The notes under the pieces are model-generated. The model was not told the origin of the DNA. It saw only the letters and a program-made list of their open reading frames with translations, and made no database searches. A program made the translations under genes and the position numbers. Of a stretch of 6,455 bases of DNA, positions 5,257 to 6,455 are shown in pieces (position 1 is the stretch's first letter; each line of letters opens with the position of its first letter). The stretch covers positions 1-6,455 of the forward strand of contig CABUGR010000062.1 of the NCBI GenBank assembly GCA_902491135.1, in the 5' to 3' direction. This DNA comes from an uncultured Collinsella sp. (GTDB taxonomy: Bacteria; Actinomycetota; Coriobacteriia; Coriobacteriales; Coriobacteriaceae).

Positions 5257-5859
5257 ATGAATCTTTCATCCCAGAAGAGCGCGATCGCACTCTCCGCGTC
5301 CGCGGCCGCGCTGCTCATGCCGGTTTCCGCGTTCGCTGAGGACGGCGCTGCCGGTGCGGACATCCTCATCCCTAAGATGGCGGAGTTCATCCCGGCGCTT
5401 ATCGCCTTCCTGATTATCTGGATCGTGCTGGCCAAGGTCGCCCTGCCGGGCATCATGAAAACCATGGAGGAGCGCGGCAAGAAGATCGAGGAGAGCCTCG
5501 ACGAGGCCGAGAAGACCAAGCAGGAGGCTATCGCCAAGCGTGCTGAGTCCGACTCGATCGTCACCGACGCCCGTCGTCAGGCTGCCGACATTGTTCTCGA
5601 GGCCCGTAAGGACGCCGAGTCCGAGCGCGCCCGCATTATCGAGGCTGCTCACAAGGAGGCCGAGGAGATCATCGCCAAGGCTCATACGACCGTCGAGGAC
5701 GAGCGCAAGTCCATCTACGCCGGTGCCGCGAGCTCCATCGCCGACCTGTCCGTTGCCGTCGCCACCAAGATCGTGGGCGAGGCACTCGAGGACGATGCCG
5801 AGCAGAAGAAGCTCATCGAGCGCTACATCCAGGAAGCAGGTAGCCTGAATGCCGACTAG
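5257..5859 (+). CDS. atpF: ATP synthase Fo subunit b with signal-peptide-like N-terminus
   Basis: Subunit b is the peripheral stalk that holds the F1 head against subunit a. In the 200-residue protein, residues 1-27 look like a Sec signal peptide: K7, a hydrophobic Ala/Leu stretch at 8-21, and the signal peptidase I motif A25-F26-A27 before E28. An acidic linker leads to the usual b-subunit membrane anchor at about 42-63 (MAEFIPALIAFLIIWIVLAK). A long charged, alanine-rich helix with coiled-coil character (68-155) and a C-terminal delta-binding region (156-200) follow. The ATG at 5257 has GGAG (5245-5248) 8 bases ahead and lies 15 bases after atpE. In-frame ATGs at 5317 and 5377 lack a ribosome-binding site. 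The last 11 bases overlap atpH. Identity is certain; signal-peptide cleavage is inferred. Confidence 0.95.
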   Translation: MNLSSQKSAIALSASAAALLMPVSAFAEDGAAGADILIPKMAEFIPALIAFLIIWIVLAKVALPGIMKTMEERGKKIEESLDEAEKTKQEAIAKRAESDSIVTDARRQAADIVLEARKDAESERARIIEAAHKEAEEIIAKAHTTVEDERKSIYAGAASSIADLSVAVATKIVGEALEDDAEQKKLIERYIQEAGSLNAD

Positions 5860-6325
5860 CCGCTATCAGGACAAGGTGCTCGAGACCTACGCGCGCTCCC
5901 TTCTGGAAGCCGCTAAGGCCGAGAACCATGTGTTCGAGGACCTCGAGATGATCGAGCGTCTGGCTAGCGCCAGCCCCGAGATCATCGCCGTGCTCGACAC
6001 CATGTCCAAGCGCGACCAGCTCGACCTTCTTCCCAAGGTGGCAGCTGCCTTTAAGTATGTTGCCGAGGAAGACGAGGATGTAGTGGGCGTGACCGTCACC
6101 ACGGCGATCCCGCTCGACGACGAGCTGCGTCAAACCATCACTAAGAAATGCGAGCAGGACTTCGGCCGCAAGGTATTCCTTATCGAGCAGGTCGACCCGT
6201 CTATCGTGGGCGGCCTGGTGCTCGAGGCCCGCGGCGAGCGTCGTGACATTTCCGTCAAGACGCAGCTGCGCATCGCGCAGGAGACCCTCGCAAACTCTGC
6301 TAATTCGTACGGAGGTGAAGCCTAA
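5849..6325 (+). CDS. atpH: ATP synthase F1 subunit delta
   Basis: Delta caps the F1 head and joins it to the b stalk. The 158-residue protein is about 20 shorter than E. coli delta (177). The C-terminal part is clear: VTVTTAIPLDDEL (80-92), then FGRKVFLIEQVDPSIVGGLVLEARG (104-128) and ISVKTQLRIAQETL (133-146). The N-terminal helical bundle starts typically (YQDKVLETYARSLLEAA) but lacks roughly 20 residues between LDTMSKRDQ and LLPKVAAAF, where E. coli has an additional helix. The usual DGS motif before the last helix reads RDIS. The ATG at 5849 overlaps the end of atpF by 11 bases, implying translational coupling; only weak A/G-rich sequence (AGGAAG at 5831-5836) precedes it. The stop shares one base with the start of atpA. 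Confidence 0.95.
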   Translation: MPTSRYQDKVLETYARSLLEAAKAENHVFEDLEMIERLASASPEIIAVLDTMSKRDQLDLLPKVAAAFKYVAEEDEDVVGVTVTTAIPLDDELRQTITKKCEQDFGRKVFLIEQVDPSIVGGLVLEARGERRDISVKTQLRIAQETLANSANSYGGEA

Positions 6326-6455
6326 TGTCCGAAACCCTCAATGCCCAGGATATCGCCAAGAAACTGCAGGAGCAGCTCACGAGCCTCTCCGCGACGGTCG
6401 ATACGCATGAGGTTTCAACGGTCGACGAGGTAGGCGACGGCATCGCGCGCGTCTC
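6325..6455 (+). CDS. atpA: ATP synthase F1 subunit alpha (5' part, runs off the window)
   Basis: Only the first 43 codons are present. The start at 6325 overlaps the atpH stop by one base (TAATG) and has the strong site GGAGGTG (6311-6317) 7 bases ahead. After a polar N-terminal helix the frame reads STVDEVGDGIARV, matching the start of the alpha-subunit beta-barrel domain, in which V.VGDGIARV is highly conserved. Alpha forms the non-catalytic nucleotide sites and alternates with beta in the F1 hexamer; in the usual gene order gamma, beta and epsilon genes would follow. Truncation is by the window edge only. Confidence 0.94.
   Translation, partial: MSETLNAQDIAKKLQEQLTSLSATVDTHEVSTVDEVGDGIARV

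Noticed and set aside
1..6455. CRISPR array, insertion sequence, tRNA or rRNA gene
   Set aside because: No regularly spaced repeats, transposase frame, terminal inverted repeats, cloverleaf or rRNA-like sequence was seen on either strand.

Overview
The window is a high-GC bacterial chromosome segment of housekeeping genes, all on the + strand. Gene content, GCC/CTG/CGC-rich codon use, clear Shine-Dalgarno sites and the protein sequences fit a gut actinobacterium of the Coriobacteriia, most like Collinsella. That placement is recognition and inference; no 16S or other marker in the window was tested.

Layout. (1) 23-325 encodes a small XRE-type helix-turn-helix protein, probably the antitoxin half of a HigBA/RelE-type pair whose toxin gene would lie left of the window. 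Its codon use differs from the rest. (2) 474-1217 and 1231-2751, 13 bases apart, encode an L-threonylcarbamoyladenylate synthase (Sua5/YciO/YrdC family, for the tRNA t6A modification) and a glycerol kinase. (3) After a 123-base spacer with a hairpin, upp (uracil phosphoribosyltransferase) occupies 2875-3522. (4) 3523-3803 is a non-coding divider with two hairpins and a good promoter candidate. (5) From 3804 to the right edge runs the F1Fo ATP synthase operon: a small three-helix membrane protein in the AtpI position, then atpB (a), atpE (c), atpF (b), atpH (delta) and the first 131 bases of atpA (alpha).

The atp genes are tightly packed (gaps of 3 and 15 bases, overlaps of 11 and 1 base), except for a 124-base gap with a hairpin and a very strong ribosome-binding site just before atpE. 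This fits the need for many c subunits per complex. The c subunit lacks the sodium-binding residues, so the enzyme is predicted to use protons. The b subunit carries what looks like a cleavable signal peptide.

No mobile element, CRISPR array, tRNA, rRNA or obviously new system is visible. The points most worth a second look are the AtpF signal peptide, the changed nucleotide-site and regulatory residues of the glycerol kinase, the insertion in the threonylcarbamoyl-AMP synthase, and the leader and spacer structures around the atp operon.
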